A stretch of DNA of 64,000 bases from a virus. A model generated the notes under the pieces. It saw only the letters and a list, made by a program, of their open reading frames with translations, did not search any database and was not told the DNA's origin. Every line of letters starts with the position of its first letter. Position 1 is the first letter of the stretch. This document shows, piece by piece, positions 40,223-49,377 of the stretch. Location: the IMG/VR virus record IMGVR_UViG_3300005617_000007, positions 1-64,000 of that record; one strand, written 5' to 3'. The position numbers and the translations under genes are program-made.

Positions 40223-42524
40223 CAGCAAGAGCGTCACGATTGGCTATAAATACTACCTTGGCATGCACATGGTGGTTTGTCACGGCCCGGTCGATGAAGT
40301 CCAGAAGATTATCGTTGGTGAGCGGGTCGCTTGGGCCGGTCAACGCTACACGCACAGTTTCATCAGCCTGACCGGGAAAAGCGGTTGGACTGAATCGGGT
40401 TCACCCCACCCCACGACGGTCTCCGAACAGATTCACGTCGAAGCGCCTGATTTGTTCGGGGGTGAGAAGAAGGAAGGCGGCGTCAGCGGTCAAGTCGATA
40501 TTATGATGGGGGAACCGACGCAGGCCAAAAACAGTTATTTGGTCGGCCAGCTCGGGTCCGTCATTCCGGCGTTCCGCGGCGTCCTGTCTATCGTTCTACG
40601 CAAATGCTACGTCAGCGCCATGTCCCCGTATCCGAAGGCATGGTCATTCAAGGTCAAGCGGATACCCGGCAAGACCTGGTATGCTGCGAAGGCGACGGTC
40701 AACGGGACCAGCGCGAACGCGGCCCATATCATCTATGAGTGTTTGACGAATAGCGACTGGGGCATGGGGTACTCCGAAGCCTCATTGGACCTCGCGAGCT
40801 TCACAGCGGTCGCCGATGCGCTCTATGCTGAAAACTTCGGGCTTTCGTTTATCCTCGCAACGGAGGATAGCATTGAGAGCTTCATCTATTCGGTAATGAG
40901 CCACGTCAACGGCATGTTCTATTGCCGCCCGGACAATGGTCAATTCGCGATTAAATTGTTGCGCGAAGATTATGACGTGGATGCCCTGGAGGAGTTCGAT
41001 GAGACCAATATTGTCTCGCTAGATAACTTCGAGCGGCCCAGCTACGCCGAAATGGTCAACGAGATTGTTGTTTCATATCGGCCCCAAGGCTTCCTGACTG
41101 ACGATTCGGTAACGGTCCAGAACCTCGCCGCGGTACAAGCTCAAGAGGGGATTGTGTCGCAGACGGTAAACTACCCAGGCATTGACAACGCGAACATCGC
41201 CGCGCGCGTCGCTATGCGCGACCTTCGCCAGAGGTCCACGCCGCTCGCGCGCGTGAAAATGAAGGTCAACCGGACGGCTTGGGACATCACCATTGGCGAC
41301 GTGATCAAGTTCTCCTGGGCGGAACACGGCGTGGTCGGAATGGTCCTGCGCGTTCTCGCAATCAACTTCGGCGATCTAACCAGCGGGACGATTCAGCTGG
41401 ACTGTATCGAAGATGTGTTTGGGCTTCCTGAGACAACTTACATTGGCAATCAGCCTTCGGGTTGGGTTGATCCGATTCAGCCACCTCAGCCCGCGGCGTA
41501 CCGTCGCGTGTTTGAGGCGTCTTACTGGGATATTCAACGGACGCTCAACCCGGCTGATTTGGCTTACCTGACGAACACCAGCGCCTTCCTCCTCGCGGCT
41601 ATCGGGGAACCCACGACGGCAACCCAGAGCTATGAGCTTTGGACACGTCCCTCCGGCGGCGTATACACGGAGGCGTCCGATGGCTCATTCTGCTTCCATG
41701 GCGCTCTTGTAACTGATATTGATTACTTGACAACGTCGGTGGTGCTGACCGGCCTCCAGGGTGATTTCACCAACTTTGATATTGGCGGCTACGCCATCAT
41801 TGAGTTCGAGCGCGTCCGCGTTGATGCTTTCGACGAAGTGACCGGCGTGTTGACCTTCGCTCGGGGTTGTCTCGATACGGTCCCGGCGAAACACGTGGCG
41901 GGCACGCGCATCTTCTTTGCCGAAGGCAATGAAGCCGCCGATCCGACGGAGTACGCAACCAGTGAGGTTCTGAACGCCCGGATACTGACGCGGACCGCGA
42001 CCGCACTGTTGTCGATTTCGGACGCCCCCGAGGATGTACTGACCCTTGTTGGGCGTTACGCCAAGCCCTATGCTCCGGGTCAGTTCAAACTGAACACGGT
42101 CTATTATCCTGACGTCATTTACAGTACCCTTACCGTGTCTTGGGCCCACAGAGACCGGACCCAGGAACTGGCAACCGTTATCGACCATACCGCTGGTAAC
42201 ATCGGCCCGGAAGTCGGAACCACATACAACGTTCGGTACTATAATGAAGTTGGTACATTAGCCAACTTGTCCTCGGGTTTGACTGGGGTCTCGAACGTTT
42301 GGACGACGGAAGTTGCTGACAGCGGTATAATGACCGTGCCTCATTCCTGGTACGATTCGAGCAGCGACGTTGACCCGTCAATGACGCCAGTAGCAAGATT
42401 GAATGGGACGATCCGCGTCAACCTTGAATCCGTGGTTGGCGGTCGCACCAGCTTTCAAGCCCACAACTTTACGGTCGAGCGCGGCGGATATGGCACGCAC
42501 TACGGCAAACGGTATGGAGCATAA
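40215..42524 (+). CDS. Tail tip attachment/host specificity protein
   Basis: 769 aa. N-terminal region GSSKSVTIGYKYYLGMHMVVCHGPVDEVQKIIVGERVAW...VSGQVDIMMGEPTQAKNSYLVGQLGSVIPAFRGVLSIVLRKCYV and a central LLREDYDVDALEEFDETNIVSLDNFERPSYAEMVNEIVVSYRP. Both are typical of the Phage-tail_3/GTA gp15-like tip proteins. The C-terminal ~350 residues are beta modules that probably present or anchor receptor-binding parts. It is the main baseplate/tip scaffold. Confidence 0.85.
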   Translation: MGSSKSVTIGYKYYLGMHMVVCHGPVDEVQKIIVGERVAWAGQRYTHSFISLTGKSGWTESGSPHPTTVSEQIHVEAPDLFGGEKKEGGVSGQVDIMMGEPTQAKNSYLVGQLGSVIPAFRGVLSIVLRKCYVSAMSPYPKAWSFKVKRIPGKTWYAAKATVNGTSANAAHIIYECLTNSDWGMGYSEASLDLASFTAVADALYAENFGLSFILATEDSIESFIYSVMSHVNGMFYCRPDNGQFAIKLLREDYDVDALEEFDETNIVSLDNFERPSYAEMVNEIVVSYRPQGFLTDDSVTVQNLAAVQAQEGIVSQTVNYPGIDNANIAARVAMRDLRQRSTPLARVKMKVNRTAWDITIGDVIKFSWAEHGVVGMVLRVLAINFGDLTSGTIQLDCIEDVFGLPETTYIGNQPSGWVDPIQPPQPAAYRRVFEASYWDIQRTLNPADLAYLTNTSAFLLAAIGEPTTATQSYELWTRPSGGVYTEASDGSFCFHGALVTDIDYLTTSVVLTGLQGDFTNFDIGGYAIIEFERVRVDAFDEVTGVLTFARGCLDTVPAKHVAGTRIFFAEGNEAADPTEYATSEVLNARILTRTATALLSISDAPEDVLTLVGRYAKPYAPGQFKLNTVYYPDVIYSTLTVSWAHRDRTQELATVIDHTAGNIGPEVGTTYNVRYYNEVGTLANLSSGLTGVSNVWTTEVADSGIMTVPHSWYDSSSDVDPSMTPVARLNGTIRVNLESVVGGRTSFQAHNFTVERGGYGTHYGKRYGA

Positions 42525-42526
42525 CA

Positions 42527-43609
42527 GTGGCATCAACTGATCCGTTCCTCGGGCTCCTGTACGGGTGGGCCTTCGGCGAAAGCGGTTGGGATACCGGCGC
42601 GGACGCTAACTGGCAGCGGATCGGGGCCACTGTCCAGATCGGCGTTAAATCCAAGGCGATGGACATTGTTGACATCGTCACGCCGTCTCCGCTCGACCGA
42701 TACATTGTGCCCTCTGGCGCTACCGGCGTGTTCGCCGGTAAAACCAACCAGATTGCTTATTATCGGAATTCCACGTGGTATTTCATAATTCCGCAGGATG
42801 GCTGGAACGCCTATGTCCATGATGTAGACCAAATGGTGGTCTATAAATCGACTCCGGCGACTTGGGTTGCGTTTGGCGCGCCCGTTACTGGTGCTGGGTT
42901 CTCTGACGATCCGAATGACGGCGGCTATTATGTCCGCAAGCTAAATGCTTGGGTCGATGGTCGAAGCCTCGTGCCCATTATCAATACACAGGCCGGGACT
43001 ACCTACACGGCTGTGGCGAATGATCGCAACGCGATTTTGCGGATGACCAGCTCATCGCCCAACACAGTTACGATCCCCCTGAACAGCGCGGTGTCCTACC
43101 CGATTGGAACACAGATCACGGTCACGCAGGCCGGGACCGGCATCACTTCGATAGTCGGCGCAGGCGGCGTAACGATCAATGCCCCCGAAGCCTTGACGAT
43201 GTATCGCCGCTATGGCTACATCAGGTTGATGAAGGTCGGAACCGATACCTGGGACCTTGTTGAAACCGATGGTGGTGCTGGCGGTAACGGTGGGAACCCG
43301 ACAACTTCAATTGGCTATTCGTCCACGCTAACGATTGACTGGCGCGTCAACAACAAATTCTTCGTTCCGTTGAACGGTAATACCACGATTGACTTCACCG
43401 GCGGCTTCGACGGCCAACAGATCAACCTCCGCGTGAAGCAAGATGCCGCCGGCGGGCGGACGATCAGCTGGGGTTCACATATTCGTTTCGGGACGGACTT
43501 GACCGGCATAAGTCTCTCGACCAGCCCGAACAAGATAGACTACATGGGCTTCATTTATTGCGCAGCAGATGACAAATATGATGCTGTTGCGTTGATCAGG
43601 GGTTTCTAA
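42527..43609 (+). CDS. Tail fibre-like protein with DUF2793 domain
   Basis: 360 aa from GTG 42527, immediately after the tip gene. The N-terminal ~125 residues contain QDGWNAYVHDVDQMVVYKSTPATWVAFG, the DUF2793 module found in tail and virion proteins. Two beta-rich repeats follow, including NTVTIPLNSAVSYPIGTQITVTQAGTGITSIVGAGGVTINAP, a pattern common in fibre shafts and appendages. Likely an adsorption appendage. Confidence 0.75.
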   Translation: MASTDPFLGLLYGWAFGESGWDTGADANWQRIGATVQIGVKSKAMDIVDIVTPSPLDRYIVPSGATGVFAGKTNQIAYYRNSTWYFIIPQDGWNAYVHDVDQMVVYKSTPATWVAFGAPVTGAGFSDDPNDGGYYVRKLNAWVDGRSLVPIINTQAGTTYTAVANDRNAILRMTSSSPNTVTIPLNSAVSYPIGTQITVTQAGTGITSIVGAGGVTINAPEALTMYRRYGYIRLMKVGTDTWDLVETDGGAGGNGGNPTTSIGYSSTLTIDWRVNNKFFVPLNGNTTIDFTGGFDGQQINLRVKQDAAGGRTISWGSHIRFGTDLTGISLSTSPNKIDYMGFIYCAADDKYDAVALIRGF

Positions 43610-43610
43610 T

Positions 43611-44768
43611 ATGACTGTACGTTATTTCTCCTCCAGTGACGCGGGCGCTCCCGTCCTAAACGGTAACAATGGATCATTGATCACGTTGCTGGACGCCTGT
43701 CTGGTGAATGGTTACGGTTCGGTGGCTATTACCTCGATCACGCAGGCGGCGGGCGTCGCGACGGTCACGACTACGGCACCCCATGGCTATGGTTCTGTGC
43801 CCAAGACCCGTATCTTGATTGCCGGGGCGACTCCGGCGGCGTACAACGGCGAATTCGATTGCACTATCACCGGCTTGAACACCTTCACCTATGCGGTCCC
43901 CGGCGGAACGGCGAGCCCGGCGACGGGTACGATCACCGCGAAGAAAAACGGTTGCGGCTGGACGAAAGCCTTCAGTGCAACGAACCAGGCCGCTTACAAA
44001 ATGCCGGTCGGATCGAACGGCCATTATTTGTTGGTCAACGACGCCGGCACCGCGAACGTTGCGACCCTGAAAGGTTGCGAGGTTGCCTATGACGCATCGA
44101 CGGGTCTGAATTACTTTCCTTCGCCGTCACAACAAGGCGGTAATGGTAACTTATGGATGTTTAAAAGCGCCACGGCTAACTCGACGGCGCGGCCTTGGAT
44201 TCTCATTTGTAATGGAAACTTGTTTCACCTTCTTGCGGATAACTCCAGCGACGCATCGACCGGGGGCGGTATCTCCTTTGGGCAGATTAACTCGTATTCC
44301 AGCGGCGACGCCTATGCTACTATTCTGACTGGTTACACCGCGGCGGCGAATACGGCTCAAAACATCAATACGATTGTGGCTAACTTGCAGACAACCCAAT
44401 TGGGTAGTTATCTGGCCCGTTCGTACACCCAGATTGGTTCATCTATTAGCTGTTGCCGTATATCAGATAGTGCCCGCTCGGGTAACTCGACGCTAACTGG
44501 TAGCGGCACGCTTCCCTATCCGCATGCCCCCGACGGTGCGTTGTCCTTGGGCGCGATCTGGTGTGGTGAACAAGTTCCTCCCGGTTTCGCCGCCGCTCTT
44601 TGCGTCCGCGGATTGGTCCCCGGTATCTGGTCATCCAATCAGACCCGTCCCAACGGACATTTGGAGTACATTACCGGAACCACAGGCGACTTATTGAACA
44701 AGATTTTCGTGGCTCACAACATTTACAGTACGGGCCAAATCCACCTTGAAGTTTCGGACACCTGGTGA
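43611..44768 (+). CDS. Tail appendage/virion protein, paralog 1
   Basis: 385 aa. Begins MTVRYFSSSDAGAPVLNGNNGSLITLLDACLVNGYGS and ends IHLEVSDTW. The middle has TVTTTAPHGYG and GATPAAYNGEFDCTITGLNTFTYAV, a beta module known from phage virion proteins that precede or replace fibres. The gene at 44772 has the same start, module order and end, so the two are tandem paralogs. Expected to sit on the tail or capsid exterior. Confidence 0.7.
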   Translation: MTVRYFSSSDAGAPVLNGNNGSLITLLDACLVNGYGSVAITSITQAAGVATVTTTAPHGYGSVPKTRILIAGATPAAYNGEFDCTITGLNTFTYAVPGGTASPATGTITAKKNGCGWTKAFSATNQAAYKMPVGSNGHYLLVNDAGTANVATLKGCEVAYDASTGLNYFPSPSQQGGNGNLWMFKSATANSTARPWILICNGNLFHLLADNSSDASTGGGISFGQINSYSSGDAYATILTGYTAAANTAQNINTIVANLQTTQLGSYLARSYTQIGSSISCCRISDSARSGNSTLTGSGTLPYPHAPDGALSLGAIWCGEQVPPGFAAALCVRGLVPGIWSSNQTRPNGHLEYITGTTGDLLNKIFVAHNIYSTGQIHLEVSDTW

Positions 44769-44771
44769 TTT

Positions 44772-45899
44772 ATGACTGTACGTGTTTACCGTTCGACTGA
44801 TCCCAACGCCCCCTCGCTGAATGGCTTGGTTGGGTCCTTGATTAACGTCCTCGACGCCTGTCTGGTAAATGGCTATGGCTCCTTGGCCACTACCTCCCTG
44901 ACACAGTCCGGGGGAATCGCGACGGTCACAACTTCGGTTGCTCATGGTTTGACCGGAACCCCGAAGGTGCTGATTTCCGGGGTCACGCCCGCCGCCTATA
45001 ACGGCGAATACACAATCACCGTAACGGGGGCAAGTACCTTCACCTATGCCGTCGCTGGTAGCCCCGCAACGGCAAGCGTACAAGGCACCGTAGGCAAGGC
45101 GTCCTCGGGCTGGACGAAGCCCTACACCGGAACCAACCTTGCTGCGTACAAACAGCCGGCGGGCTCGAACGGCTTCTATTTGATGGTGGACGATAATACA
45201 ACCGCGACTTCCGCGCGGATGACCGGCTATGAAACTATGTCCGCCGTGAATACCGGCACCGGCCTCTTTCCCACAGCTGTTCAATCAGCCGGCGGAGGTT
45301 ATTTGGTTAAATCCAACGCAGCCTCCTCGGCGTCTCGCGATTGGACCCTCATTTGTAATGGGAAGTTGTTCTATTTGTTCATCAACCAAGCCGCCCAAGC
45401 TCTGTGGACCACAGCGGTTGCGTTTGCGTTCGGTGATATCACGTCTTACAAATCCGGTGACGCTTACCACACTATCATTATCCCCTGTACGTCGGCCACG
45501 GCAACGTCTACTTCGTTGCTGGTCCTATCAACTAATGCCAATACAATTACTACAGGTCATTGGATGGCACGGACTTTCGCCCAGACCGGAACCGCGGTGA
45601 CGTGTTCAAAGTACACCGATGCGGCCCGCTCCTTCGCGAGCGCGAACATGGGCGTGAACGGTGTTACCTATCCGAACGGAGCTGATGGCGCGATAATTCT
45701 GGCGCCGGTAGGTATCGGTGAAACAGCCTCGCACCGCGGGATTATGCCTGGGCTGTGGAACATTTGCCACCCGGACCCGTTGTCTCACGGTGACTTCTAT
45801 ATCCCGGCAACTGGTGATCTAGTTGGCAAAACGTTCGAGTATTTCCACAATAATGCGGTCGGCCAAGCCTGCCTCATTGAAACTTCGGACACCTGGTGA
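44772..45899 (+). CDS. Tail appendage/virion protein, paralog 2
   Basis: 375 aa. Paralog of the preceding gene: MTVRVYRSTDPNAPSLNGLVGSLINVLDACLVNGYGS at the start, TPAAYNGEYTITVTGASTFTYAV in the middle, and IETSDTW at the end. The N-terminal half is well conserved and the C-terminal half diverges, as expected for host-range variation. The stop overlaps the next start. Confidence 0.7.
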   Translation: MTVRVYRSTDPNAPSLNGLVGSLINVLDACLVNGYGSLATTSLTQSGGIATVTTSVAHGLTGTPKVLISGVTPAAYNGEYTITVTGASTFTYAVAGSPATASVQGTVGKASSGWTKPYTGTNLAAYKQPAGSNGFYLMVDDNTTATSARMTGYETMSAVNTGTGLFPTAVQSAGGGYLVKSNAASSASRDWTLICNGKLFYLFINQAAQALWTTAVAFAFGDITSYKSGDAYHTIIIPCTSATATSTSLLVLSTNANTITTGHWMARTFAQTGTAVTCSKYTDAARSFASANMGVNGVTYPNGADGAIILAPVGIGETASHRGIMPGLWNICHPDPLSHGDFYIPATGDLVGKTFEYFHNNAVGQACLIETSDTW

Positions 45900-46318
45900 T
45901 GGCGACGATTACGACAAAATGCAGTGCTCCTCCTGGCTTCTATCGGGCGGACCGGATCGCGCGCTATGCTGTAACGGTGAAACAGGCCTGGAAGAAATAT
46001 GATGAGCCGTTGCCCTGGTGGAAACGGCTTGAGATCAATACTCAACAAAACAACCAAGCCTATCTGAACGTGGATCGCCTCGGGAACCTCCGCGGGATCA
46101 CGCAGATTGGTTCTGGATTGGGCGCGACGGTTGCCCCGTTCGTCCAAATCTACCTCTACCACAGGCCCTCGGGTCAATTGATCGGTATGGCGCGGAGCGA
46201 CGCCACCGGGGCTTTTTCGTTCTCGGGGTTAGATCGGAATTCCAATGACTACTTTATTGTGGCTGTGGACTTCCCCTACAATACCCAGACTTATGACCGG
46301 CTGTATCCGAAACTATGA
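45899..46318 (+). CDS. Virion-associated protein with Ig-like C-terminal domain
   Basis: 139 aa from ATG 45899 (GTG 45896 in-frame alternative). C-terminal FVQIYLYHRPSGQLIGMARSDATGAFSFSGLDRNSNDYFIVAVD resembles a carboxypeptidase-regulatory-like/CNA-B beta-sandwich. The N-terminal region is basic and tryptophan-containing (TVKQAWKKYDEPLPWWKRL). It is probably an accessory tail or capsid appendage. Confidence 0.6.
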   Translation: MATITTKCSAPPGFYRADRIARYAVTVKQAWKKYDEPLPWWKRLEINTQQNNQAYLNVDRLGNLRGITQIGSGLGATVAPFVQIYLYHRPSGQLIGMARSDATGAFSFSGLDRNSNDYFIVAVDFPYNTQTYDRLYPKL

Positions 46319-46488
46319 GCTACACACCACCCGATGGGGTCACTATTGTTATCGCGTTCGCGCCGACGCCGATCTATAACCCGCCGGACGGTAACAGCGT
46401 CATTGTTGACCTGGAGTCCGACGGCTCCGGCGCGCCGGCTGGATTCTCGAACAAGCAGTCATCGTTCATGCTCCTTGCCCCGGGATAA
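46315..46488 (+). CDS. Small protein at the end of the tail module
   Basis: 57 aa, ATGA overlap with the preceding gene. MSYTPPDGVTIVIAFAPTPIYNPPDGNSVIVDLESDG followed by a Gly/Ser-rich end. It contains two PPDG(V/N) repeats and a beta-like composition, so it may be a small virion component. No known family. Confidence 0.45.
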   Translation: MSYTPPDGVTIVIAFAPTPIYNPPDGNSVIVDLESDGSGAPAGFSNKQSSFMLLAPG

Positions 46489-46492
46489 AATT

Positions 46493-46521
46493 TTGCGGAT
46501 CAGTACCCGACCCGGTACTAT
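46493..46521 (+). promoter_or_regulatory. Putative sigma70 promoter upstream of 46553 gene
   Basis: TTGCGG (46493-46498), 17-bp spacer, TACTAT (46516-46521), followed by a TGAGG Shine-Dalgarno before ATG 46550/46553. Weak but well spaced. Confidence 0.35.
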
Positions 46522-46552
46522 ACGCGCCATACAAACATTTTGAGGTTGTATG

Positions 46553-46864
46553 ATGCCCCTTTCCCCGGACGAAATCGAAGCCATTGCCAAAAGAGCCGCC
46601 CGGTTGGAGCTTCAAAACCACCCGGTTTTAACGCGCGATGACGTCACGGATGTGGTCGCTGAGGCCGTAAAACAGACATTGCTACAGCTCGGCGTCGATT
46701 TTTCGCAGCCGATTGAGATGCAAAGGGACTTTCAGCACCTCCGTCAGTGGCGTCGAGCAGGCGAAGAACTCCGAAGTAAGGGCATGTTGGCCATCCTGAC
46801 CATCTTCCTAACTGGGGTTGTTGGGCTTATCGTTGTGGGCCTCAAGCAGTGGATTTCCAAATAA
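46553..46864 (+). CDS. Small membrane protein (DUF6127-like)
   Basis: 103 aa from ATG 46553 (46550 is an adjacent ATG). Cytoplasmic N-terminal region with DEIEAIAKRAARLELQ...DVVAEAVKQTLLQLGVD, then EMQRDFQHLRQWRRAGEELRSKG, and a single C-terminal transmembrane helix (MLAILTIFLTGVVGLIVVGL) with a short KQWISK tail. This arrangement is frequent near the end of siphovirus structural modules. Function unknown; a lysis-accessory or superinfection role is possible. Confidence 0.6.
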   Translation: MPLSPDEIEAIAKRAARLELQNHPVLTRDDVTDVVAEAVKQTLLQLGVDFSQPIEMQRDFQHLRQWRRAGEELRSKGMLAILTIFLTGVVGLIVVGLKQWISK

Positions 46865-46868
46865 TGCG

Positions 46869-47211
46869 CTTGACTTATCGTGTTTTTACTTCAATTCTGC
46901 TATACTTTTCCGCTAGTCAAGTAGATGTTTTTCTGTGTAAAACGTCAAGGCTTTCATGCGCTTAAAACTTGTCTACTTGACTTACTTGACTTACTCCACT
47001 TCAAATCGAAATCTCCCGATGAATGCGCCCGAGAGAACTCAGCGCCGGCTCCGGGTAGCATTGCAGGGTTTCTAGTTAAGTAAGTTAAGTAAGTTAAGTA
47101 ATAATAATAATAATTATATATTAAAAGAGACTTATCAATGACTTAGGACCTACTTGACCTGTTTACTTTTTAAAACCGAAGTATAGTGAATTCAGAGTAA
47201 GTCGAGTAGAC
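46869..47211 (+). repeat. Intergenic element B: second copy of the ACTTGACTT/AAGTCAAGT element
   Basis: 343 bp with no gene between 46865 and 47291. Same order of blocks as element A: CTTGACTTA...TTTTACT...TATACTT at the left; CTTAAAACTTG plus GTCTACTTGACT (46971-46982) and TTGACTTAC direct repeats; an AAATCTCCCG block; a TCTAGTTAAG block with AAGTAAGTT direct repeats; and an ATA trinucleotide tract (about 47100-47115). Then come AGACTTATCAATGACTTAGG and a closing AGTCGAGTAGAC (47200-47211), one mismatch from the complement of GTCTACTTGACT. The segment between the two opposing repeat arrays is divergent from A. Confidence 0.75.
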
Positions 47212-47273
47212 ATGAAAAGCCGCGAGCGTTACCCGAGCCGGCCCGGTATTATCTCTGGGCGTTGAGTACACAC

Positions 47274-47284
47274 AGAAATGGAGC
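47274..47284 (+). promoter_or_regulatory. Conserved leader/RBS motif AGAAATGGAGC (copy 6)
   Basis: Eleven of 12 leader bases, eight bases upstream of GTG 47292. It sits downstream of element B. A weak TTTACT-N14-TATAGT pair at 47162-47187 has poor spacing for a promoter. Confidence 0.6.
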
Positions 47285-47291
47285 CACAAAA

Positions 47292-49016
47292 GTGACCCAG
47301 CAATATGAAATCGCCCCCGGCCAGTTTTACGAATTCAAAACCGATCCCTTCAATCATCAGCGCGCTGAGTGGGAACGCTCCCGCGAAGAAGTCGCCCGGG
47401 CTATCTTCTGGGAACAGGGCACTGGTAAGTCGAAGCTCACCATTGACACCGCCTGTTGGCTATGGCTCCGCGGACTTATTGACGGGGTGCTGGTAGTCGC
47501 TCCGAACGGCGTACACCGCAATTGGGTCGCCGACGAAATCCCGGCGCACGTCCCCGACGCTGTTATGAAATCCGTCCGCGCCTTCCATTATCAAGCCCCC
47601 AAGGCCGATTCCAAATGGCACGCTCGCGCCGTGAAGGAAGTCATCAACCACAACGGCTTTGCCTGGCTGACGATCAGCTATGAAGCCTTCATGACGAACG
47701 GGGGAAAGCGCGCGCTGATCGACTTCATGGACAAGCGCAAGCTCCTGTACGTCCTCGACGAAGGGCATTGGATCAAGACCCCGGACACCGACCGGACGAA
47801 GTCAATATTGAAATCGGCGAAGTATGCCCCCTTCAGACGCATCCTGACCGGAACCCCGATTGCTCAGGGTCCGTTCGATGCCTACACTGAAATCACGTTC
47901 CTTGATGAAGCCTACTGGCAGCGCGCCGAGCTTTCGACCTTTGTGGAGTTCAAAAAGCACTTCGGAATATGGAAGAAGGGTTGGAACCCGAACGCCATGA
48001 ACTACAAGACGAAGCAGCGCACAGGTGCCGAGTACGATGTGTTGTTGGGCTATCGCCGCCTGGACGAATTGAACACACTCCTTCAGCCCATATCCTCTCG
48101 CGTCACGAAGGATGACGTGTTGGACCTTCCGCCGAAGCTCTACCAGAAACGCTACTTCACAATGACCCCGGAGCAGGCGAAGCTCTACCGGGACATGAAG
48201 GAGGAATATATTGTCTGGATCGAAACCGGCGGATTGGAGAAGGAGGCCGAACAGCTCGAACTCCTCCCGGCGCCCGAAGGCGCTTGCCCAAGCTGCAAGG
48301 GGACGAAGGAAATACAGGCTGATGGTTATATTTACCCATGCCCCGATTGCTTCGGTAATGAGGCCCAACAGGAGGGCGATACACCAATCATAGCGGCGCT
48401 GGCTATGGTTCGGCTTCTCCGGCTTCAGCAGATCACTTGCGGGTATATCCCGACCGATGATCAAGAGGAGCCAATGTACATTATCCCCGGCGCGAACCGG
48501 CGCCTGGAGCAACTGGTTGAGTTGGTCGAGAACTCCGCCCACAAGGTAATCGTCTGGGCTCGCTTCCAGATGGACATCACGCTGATTATCGACGCCCTGA
48601 CCGCGAAAGGCATCAAGGCCGTTCGGTATGACGGACAGGTGAACGATGACCAGCGCGCGTTCAACAAGGAAATCTTTCAAGGGGAGCGGACGCTGTACCA
48701 CAAAGGTCAAGTGGTTGGGCGCGAGCCCGTCCCGCCGGAGGAGCAGGCCCAGGTATTCGTTGGCAACCCAGCGGCTGGCGCAACCGGCCTTACTTTGACC
48801 GCGGCCAAAATGGTCATATACTACTCGAACAGCTTCAAATTGATTGATCGCCTCCAGTCGGAGGATCGGGCGCACCGGATCGGTCAAACCAACCAGGTGT
48901 TGTACGTTGATCTTGTCGGCGAGGACACTGTGGATGAAAAGATCGTAACGGCCCTGAGAGAAAAGTTCAATATTGCGAGCCAGATCACCGGCGACAGAAT
49001 GAAGGAATGGCTATGA
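47292..49016 (+). CDS. SNF2-family DEAD-like helicase with zinc-finger insertion
   Basis: 574 aa from GTG 47292, chosen by leader spacing; the frame is open upstream. Motif I EQGTGKS (G43-S47), motif II LDEGH (D156-H159), LTGTPI, and C-terminal GLTLTAAKMVIYYSNSFKLIDRLQSEDRAHRIGQ (motifs V and VI with the HRIGQ arginine finger). An inserted CPSCKG...CPDC (C332, C335, C350, C353) forms a likely zinc ribbon in the second half. It is a double-stranded DNA translocase likely acting in replication or recombination. Similar helicases are common in siphoviruses. Confidence 0.9.
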   Translation: MTQQYEIAPGQFYEFKTDPFNHQRAEWERSREEVARAIFWEQGTGKSKLTIDTACWLWLRGLIDGVLVVAPNGVHRNWVADEIPAHVPDAVMKSVRAFHYQAPKADSKWHARAVKEVINHNGFAWLTISYEAFMTNGGKRALIDFMDKRKLLYVLDEGHWIKTPDTDRTKSILKSAKYAPFRRILTGTPIAQGPFDAYTEITFLDEAYWQRAELSTFVEFKKHFGIWKKGWNPNAMNYKTKQRTGAEYDVLLGYRRLDELNTLLQPISSRVTKDDVLDLPPKLYQKRYFTMTPEQAKLYRDMKEEYIVWIETGGLEKEAEQLELLPAPEGACPSCKGTKEIQADGYIYPCPDCFGNEAQQEGDTPIIAALAMVRLLRLQQITCGYIPTDDQEEPMYIIPGANRRLEQLVELVENSAHKVIVWARFQMDITLIIDALTAKGIKAVRYDGQVNDDQRAFNKEIFQGERTLYHKGQVVGREPVPPEEQAQVFVGNPAAGATGLTLTAAKMVIYYSNSFKLIDRLQSEDRAHRIGQTNQVLYVDLVGEDTVDEKIVTALREKFNIASQITGDRMKEWL

Positions 49017-49366
49017 GCCGTGTATTTGTTGTACAGAATCAGCACAAGTGGGATCGGGAAAAGCAAGTATTCAATCCCAAGTTCGATCTCACCCCCGCCG
49101 AAAGCTACGGTCAATTGGTCTATCTCCTCAGCCCAACAGCAGCCCCATTCCGGTCGGCGCCTATCGTCGCGGAGCTTCGGGACAAACTGAAGGACTTCGG
49201 CGCGGATGATCATTTGCTGTTGGTCGGCAACCCGGTTCTGATTGGTTTCGCCGTCGCTATCGCTGCCAGTATGAACGGCGGAAAAGTGTCATTGCTCCAG
49301 TGGAGCGGTAAAGATCAAAGATACATAAATGTGGAAGCGGCTGGCCTCTTTACTTCTGAAAATTGA
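49013..49366 (+). CDS. Hypothetical protein
   Basis: 117 aa from ATG 49013 (ATGA overlap with the helicase). VFVVQNQHKWDREKQVFNPKFDLTPAESYGQLVYLLSPTAAPF...HLLLVGNPVLIGFAVAIAASMNGGKVSLLQWSGKDQRYI. The family appears next to helicase genes in many siphoviruses, with alternating beta strands and a conserved VGNP.LI. Unknown function. Confidence 0.6.
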   Translation: MSRVFVVQNQHKWDREKQVFNPKFDLTPAESYGQLVYLLSPTAAPFRSAPIVAELRDKLKDFGADDHLLLVGNPVLIGFAVAIAASMNGGKVSLLQWSGKDQRYINVEAAGLFTSEN

Positions 49367-49377
49367 TGCCGTATAGT
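49349..49377 (+). promoter_or_regulatory. Phage early-type promoter P5 (TTTACT-N17-TATAGT)
   Basis: TTTACT 49349-49354 and TATAGT 49372-49377, spacer 17. It overlaps the end of the preceding gene and is followed by leader AGAAATGGAGCA (49404-49415) and ATG 49420. Confidence 0.65.

Noticed and set aside
47162-47187. TTTACT and TATAGT in element B as a ninth member of the promoter family
   Set aside because: The 14-bp spacer is too short for a sigma70 promoter, and the same region of element A has different spacing.
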